Shown: piece after piece, positions 7,837 to 10,810 of the stretch | Layout of the letters: each line of letters starts with the position of its first letter | Position numbering within the stretch: the stretch's first letter is position 1 | NCBI GenBank assembly: GCA_039714835.1 | Contig: JBDLIN010000128.1 | Span: 1 to 10,810 of the forward strand | Direction of reading: 5' to 3' | Origin: SZUA-22 sp039714835 | Lineage (GTDB): Bacteria > Bacteroidota > Ignavibacteria > Ignavibacteriales > Melioribacteraceae | Length of the DNA: 10,810 nucleotides | Position numbers and translations under genes: made by a program | Notes under the pieces: model-generated | The model's input: only the letters and a program-made list of their open reading frames with translations | Told to the model about the DNA's origin: nothing | Database searches by the model: none

Positions 7837-8468
7837 TGATAAAAAAAAGATACTATCTTACTATAATATTATTGTTATTAATTGGAACTTTAATTTTTAA
7901 CTCATGCGGGCAAAAATCTTCTCTAGAAGAAGAAGCTTATATTAAGAGAATTGAAGATTCAAGAGCTCAAAAAGATTCAATATTACATAGCGATCCGAAT
8001 TCTCCATTTAATTTTAAGGGTAAGGTTGATTTCCATCCACTCAACTATTTTGAAGTTAATCCCAATTTTGTTCTTACAAGTAAATTCTTTGAAAATGAAA
8101 GCAAGGATACAATTAAAGTATTTGGGACAAAAGGTGAAGAGAGAACAGCTATTAGATTTGGATTTCTAAAATTAAAATATAATGAACAGAAATTTCAACT
8201 CAACATTTATGAATCTATCTACAAAGATACATTAAAGTACTACAGTATTTGGTTCACCGATGAGACTACCAATAATGAGACTTATGGTGTTGGCAGATAC
8301 ATTAATTTTGAGTTGAATGAGAATCCAAATCATATTTACTCAATCGACTTTAATAAGGCTTACAATCCATATTGTGCGTACACTTCTGCATACTCTTGTG
8401 CAATTCCAACAAAAGAAGATCACATAAATATTGCGATAACGGCTGGTGAGAAAAAATTTCATGATTAG
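7836..8468 (+). CDS. DUF1684-family lipoprotein of unknown function
   Basis: A 210-residue protein with a basic start (MIKKR), a hydrophobic stretch at about 6-21 and then FNSC, giving a relaxed lipobox with C24 as the likely lipidated cysteine. It is therefore probably exported and anchored in a membrane. The mature part matches what I know of DUF1684: SDPNSPF near residue 52, the GEERTAIRFGFLKLKY strand pair (100-115), ETYGVGRYI (148-156), DFNKAYNPYCAY (171-182), AYSCAIP (185-191) and a closing ITAGEKKF. C180 and C188 sit in the two cysteine-containing motifs typical of the family. The molecular role of DUF1684 is not known to me and I assign none. The start ATG overlaps the mutS stop by one base, so translation is probably coupled. 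aroF follows 23 bases after its stop. Position in an operon with repair and aromatic genes does not reveal a function. Confidence 0.82.
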   Translation: MIKKRYYLTIILLLLIGTLIFNSCGQKSSLEEEAYIKRIEDSRAQKDSILHSDPNSPFNFKGKVDFHPLNYFEVNPNFVLTSKFFENESKDTIKVFGTKGEERTAIRFGFLKLKYNEQKFQLNIYESIYKDTLKYYSIWFTDETTNNETYGVGRYINFELNENPNHIYSIDFNKAYNPYCAYTSAYSCAIPTKEDHINIAITAGEKKFHD

Positions 8469-8477
8469 AAATAATTT

Positions 8478-8483
8478 AAAGGA
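8478..8483 (+). promoter_or_regulatory. Ribosome binding site of the DAHP synthase gene
   Basis: AAAGGA lies 8 bases before the ATG at 8492. It is one of the few clear Shine-Dalgarno-like sequences in the window and supports that start, which also gives the family N-terminus MVVILK. Confidence 0.55.
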
Positions 8484-8491
8484 TATATAGA

Positions 8492-9505
8492 ATGGTAGTA
8501 ATTTTAAAAAGCAATGCAACTGAAGAACAGATTAAAGATGTAAAACAACACCTTGAAGATTATGGATTTCAAATTCATGAATCGAGAGGCGTACAAAAAA
8601 CAATTCTTGGTGCAATTGGAGTAAAACCTGGATTCGATGTTAGAAAAGTTAAAATATTAGATGGCGTTTCTGAAGTTTACAGAGTAACAGCTCCTTATAA
8701 ACTTGCAGGTCGAAGCTTCAAAGAGGATAATACAAAGATTATGATCAAGGATGTTGAAATTGGAGGAGATGAAATTATCCTTATGGCCGGTCCTTGTGCT
8801 ATTGAAGGTGAAGATCAGATTTTCAGACTTGCAAAGGTTGTTGCTGAGTCGGGATCAAAAATTTTACGGGGCGGTGCTTTCAAACCAAGAACTTCTCCAT
8901 ACTCTTTCCAAGGTATGGGAGAGGAGGGTCTAAGACTTATGAGAAATGCTGCTGATGAGTACGGCTTATTAATGATCACTGAAGTTATGCAGATTAATCA
9001 AATTCCTCTAATTGAAAAGTATACTGATATTTTTCAAGTTGGAGCACGCAACATGCAAAATTTTTCCTTACTTAAAGAACTTGGGAATACTGATAAATCA
9101 GTAATGTTAAAACGTGGGCTAGCTGCAAAAATTGAAGATTGGCTAATGTCTGCCGAATACATTCTTGCTGGCGGTAATTCAAATGTTATGCTTTGCGAAA
9201 GAGGAATAAGAACGTTTGAGACCATGACACGAAATACTTTCGATCTTTCTGCAATCCCAATGGTGCACAAACTTAGTCATCTACCTGTTGTTGCTGACCC
9301 ATCTCATGCAACTGGATTACGTGATCAAGTGGCTCCAATGGCAAGAGCAGCTGTTGCTGCAGGTGCAGATTCATTAATGATTGAGATTCATGATAAACCT
9401 GAAGAGGCTTTTTCTGATGGACCACAAGCTCTTCTTCCACTTGATTATATTAATTTAGTTCAAGAACTTCAGGTCATTGCTAAAGCAATAAATAGAACGA
9501 TTTAA
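8492..9505 (+). CDS. aroF: 3-deoxy-7-phosphoheptulonate (DAHP) synthase, type I-beta with N-terminal regulatory domain
   Basis: It condenses phosphoenolpyruvate with erythrose 4-phosphate, the first step of the shikimate pathway, in the cytosol. The 337 residues match the Thermotoga maritima enzyme in length and layout. Residues 1-70 form the ferredoxin-like/ACT-like regulatory domain (MVVILKSNAT...VTAPYKLAGR). The catalytic barrel follows from about 85. Seen in the barrel: AGPCAIEG with C102, LRGGAFKPRTSPYSFQG (125-141), QVGARNMQN, LKRG (206-209), LCERGIRTFE (234-243), ADPSHATG with H272, E298 and D309. C102, H272, E298 and D309 are the metal ligands of this fold and fall at the same numbers as I recall for T. 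maritima. The N-terminal domain in that enzyme gives feedback inhibition by tyrosine and phenylalanine; that this protein responds the same way is inference. tyrA follows 37 bases downstream, so the two probably form one aromatic amino acid transcript. Confidence 0.96.
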   Translation: MVVILKSNATEEQIKDVKQHLEDYGFQIHESRGVQKTILGAIGVKPGFDVRKVKILDGVSEVYRVTAPYKLAGRSFKEDNTKIMIKDVEIGGDEIILMAGPCAIEGEDQIFRLAKVVAESGSKILRGGAFKPRTSPYSFQGMGEEGLRLMRNAADEYGLLMITEVMQINQIPLIEKYTDIFQVGARNMQNFSLLKELGNTDKSVMLKRGLAAKIEDWLMSAEYILAGGNSNVMLCERGIRTFETMTRNTFDLSAIPMVHKLSHLPVVADPSHATGLRDQVAPMARAAVAAGADSLMIEIHDKPEEAFSDGPQALLPLDYINLVQELQVIAKAINRTI

Positions 9506-9532
9506 TGATAGCTTAAATCATTTTCCATATTT

Positions 9533-9536
9533 AGGA
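9533..9536 (+). promoter_or_regulatory. Ribosome binding site that fixes the TTG start of tyrA
   Basis: AGGA lies 6 bases before the TTG at 9543. An in-frame TAA at 9537-9539 rules out any earlier start, so this site and the TTG together define the beginning of tyrA. Confidence 0.6.
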
Positions 9537-9542
9537 TAAATT

Positions 9543-10625
9543 TTGAGTATTAAAAATATTTCAATCATAGGACTGGGATTAATTGGCGGATCGATTGCCA
9601 AGGCACTTAGAAAAGCAGATGCAGACTACATCATTTCCGCTTATGATGTCTCCGATTCACCGAAATTAGCTTTGGATGATGGAACTATTGATGCAGTTCT
9701 CTCTTCTATTGATCAATCTCTTGATTCAGATCTGATCTTTATCTCTTCACCTGTTGATGTATCATTTGAAATATTTAAAGAACTTGCTCCAAAATTAAAA
9801 CCAAATTCAGTATTAACTGATGTGTGCAGTGTTAAAAGTACTTTCAAAGAAAAATGGGATCAGATTGAGAGTAACGGATTCTATTTCGGTGGACATCCAA
9901 TGACAGGGAAAGAAGATGGCGGATACACTAATTCTGATCCGCTTTTATTTGAGAATGCTCTTTATATAATTTCTGATAAGGATGAGAACAATCCTATTTT
10001 TCATGAATTCACTAATGTGATAAAATCATTTGGCTCAAATATTCTTCACATACCGGCAAAGCAGCACGATGTTATTGCAGCAAGTGTGAGTCATCTTCCA
10101 CAGTTAGTATCAGTCGCTTTAGTGAATGCTGCTTCATTAAAAACAGATGAGTATAATTTCCTTGATCTTGCTGCAGGTGGTTTTCGAGATATGACGAGAA
10201 TAGCTTCCAGCGATTTTAACATTTGGAAATCAATAATCTCTGGGAATAAGGATCAGATTATAACCGCGATGGAGAAGTTCTCGTACGATCTAAATACTTT
10301 AAAGAAATGGATAATTGATAATAAGGAATTAGAGATATCTGAATATTTTGAAAGTGCACGAAAAAATAGAGATGAAATTCCTAAGAACACAAAAGGTTTT
10401 CTATCCCCTCTTCATGATCTTTTTATATTCATTGAGGATAAACCTGGTGCAGTCAGTAAAATCTCAACTGCATTATACGAGAAAGGAATTAATATTAAAG
10501 ATATTGAATTACTCAAAATTCGCGAGGGTTCCGGCGGTACATTCAGAGTATCATTTGAATCGAGGGATGAACTTTTAGAAGCTTCGGAAATACTTGGTCA
10601 AAAAGGATTTTCTACTGAACATTGA
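9543..10625 (+). CDS. tyrA: Prephenate dehydrogenase with C-terminal ACT domain
   Basis: It oxidatively decarboxylates prephenate (or arogenate) with NAD(P)+, committing chorismate-derived carbon to tyrosine. Seen: the Rossmann motif GLGLIGGS (10-17), the SSPVDV strand end (68-73), VLTDVCSVKS (90-99), GGHPMTGKEDGG with H118 (the catalytic-histidine segment), VSHLPQLVS with H184, and GGFRDMTRIASSD (212-224) with R215 and R219 in the substrate-binding helix. Residues about 291-356 (HDLFIFIEDKPGAVSKIS onward) form an ACT domain, which in this family usually senses tyrosine. The 360-residue length fits the bacterial TyrA-ACT type. There is no chorismate mutase fusion. The start is TTG: the frame is closed by a TAA at 9537, the Rossmann motif begins only 9 residues in, and AGGA lies 6 bases upstream. 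A strong hairpin follows the stop by 12 bases, ending the run that began at mutS. Confidence 0.95.
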   Translation: MSIKNISIIGLGLIGGSIAKALRKADADYIISAYDVSDSPKLALDDGTIDAVLSSIDQSLDSDLIFISSPVDVSFEIFKELAPKLKPNSVLTDVCSVKSTFKEKWDQIESNGFYFGGHPMTGKEDGGYTNSDPLLFENALYIISDKDENNPIFHEFTNVIKSFGSNILHIPAKQHDVIAASVSHLPQLVSVALVNAASLKTDEYNFLDLAAGGFRDMTRIASSDFNIWKSIISGNKDQIITAMEKFSYDLNTLKKWIIDNKELEISEYFESARKNRDEIPKNTKGFLSPLHDLFIFIEDKPGAVSKISTALYEKGINIKDIELLKIREGSGGTFRVSFESRDELLEASEILGQKGFSTEH

Positions 10626-10637
10626 TGTTATATTTCA

Positions 10638-10687
10638 GAAGCCCGACTTTATTAAACCTAATGATTAAACTTGAAAAGTCGGGCTTC
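10638..10687. terminator. Bidirectional intrinsic terminator after tyrA
   Basis: A perfect 13-bp inverted repeat, GAAGCCCGACTTT at 10638-10650 and AAAGTCGGGCTTC at 10675-10687, encloses a 24-base AT-rich loop. It begins 12 bases after the tyrA stop and 24 bases beyond the stop of the converging minus-strand gene. The T-tracts on both sides are short and interrupted, so the hairpin strength does most of the work. Confidence 0.82.
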
Positions 10688-10711
10688 TTATATACTATAA
10701 GTTTTAATTTT

Positions 10712-10810
10712 TTAAGGTGAGTTAAGCTGTATTCTAACTTGTTCTTCATCATCTATTCTTGAACGTAGTAAATTAACATACCTAAGCGCATCATCATTCT
10801 CGTACGAAAC
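10712..10810 (-). CDS. C-terminal end of an unidentified protein (gene continues past the right edge)
   Basis: On the minus strand a frame enters from the right edge and runs 32 codons to TAA at 10714-10712. The visible residues begin VSYENDDALRYVNLLRSRI and end VRIQLNSP. They have the charged, helix-favouring look of a real protein end, without rare or low-complexity composition. The stop is followed by the shared hairpin terminator, as expected for a gene end, which supports the frame. The piece is too short to assign to a family, and I give no function. Confidence 0.55.
   Translation of the reverse strand, partial: VSYENDDALRYVNLLRSRIDDEEQVRIQLNSP

Noticed and set aside
1..10810. tRNA, rRNA, CRISPR array, insertion sequence, riboswitch
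   Set aside because: Intergenic gaps are all under 200 bases. None holds a cloverleaf, regularly spaced repeats, transposase remnant or recognisable aptamer core that I could see by eye.

Overview
The window is an AT-rich (roughly one-third G+C by eye), gene-dense piece of bacterial chromosome. It looks like core metabolism and DNA repair, not a mobile or defence region. Three things point loosely to the Bacteroidota/Ignavibacteriota/Chlorobiota side of the tree: low G+C with weak or absent Shine-Dalgarno sequences before several genes, a DAHP synthase of the Thermotoga-like type I-beta form, and a glutamate synthase-like flavoprotein. No 16S rRNA or other taxonomic marker is present, so this placement is inference.

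Layout from left to right. Positions 2-787 (+) hold the C-terminal part of a GltD/homotetrameric glutamate synthase-type FAD/NADPH oxidoreductase. A strong hairpin at 822-873 separates it from a converging minus-strand pair. That pair is a 1210-residue GH13 (alpha-amylase superfamily) protein at 919-4551 and, upstream of it, a hotdog-fold acyl-CoA thioesterase at 4637-5053. A 170-base divergent intergenic region follows. Then comes a plus-strand run of four genes: mutS (5224-7836), a DUF1684-type lipoprotein (7836-8468, overlapping mutS by one base), a DAHP synthase with an N-terminal regulatory domain (8492-9505), and an ACT-domain prephenate dehydrogenase, tyrA (TTG start at 9543, to 10625). 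A second strong hairpin (10638-10687) lies between tyrA and the C-terminal end of an unidentified minus-strand gene that runs off the right edge (10712-10810).

How the genes work together. aroF and tyrA supply the first committed step of the shikimate pathway and the first tyrosine-specific step, so the end of the plus-strand run is an aromatic amino acid unit. mutS and the lipoprotein sit directly upstream with tight spacing and may share its transcript. The GH13 protein has no visible signal peptide and probably acts on an alpha-glucan or related sugar in the cytoplasm, but its substrate cannot be read from the sequence.

The least ordinary object is the GH13 protein. It has a full set of catalytic carboxylates, but the usual region IV histidine is replaced by aspartate. 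The barrel sits between about 300 residues of N-terminal and about 300 residues of C-terminal sequence that I do not recognise. No stretch over 300 bases lacks a gene. I saw no tRNA, rRNA, CRISPR array, insertion sequence or phage gene.
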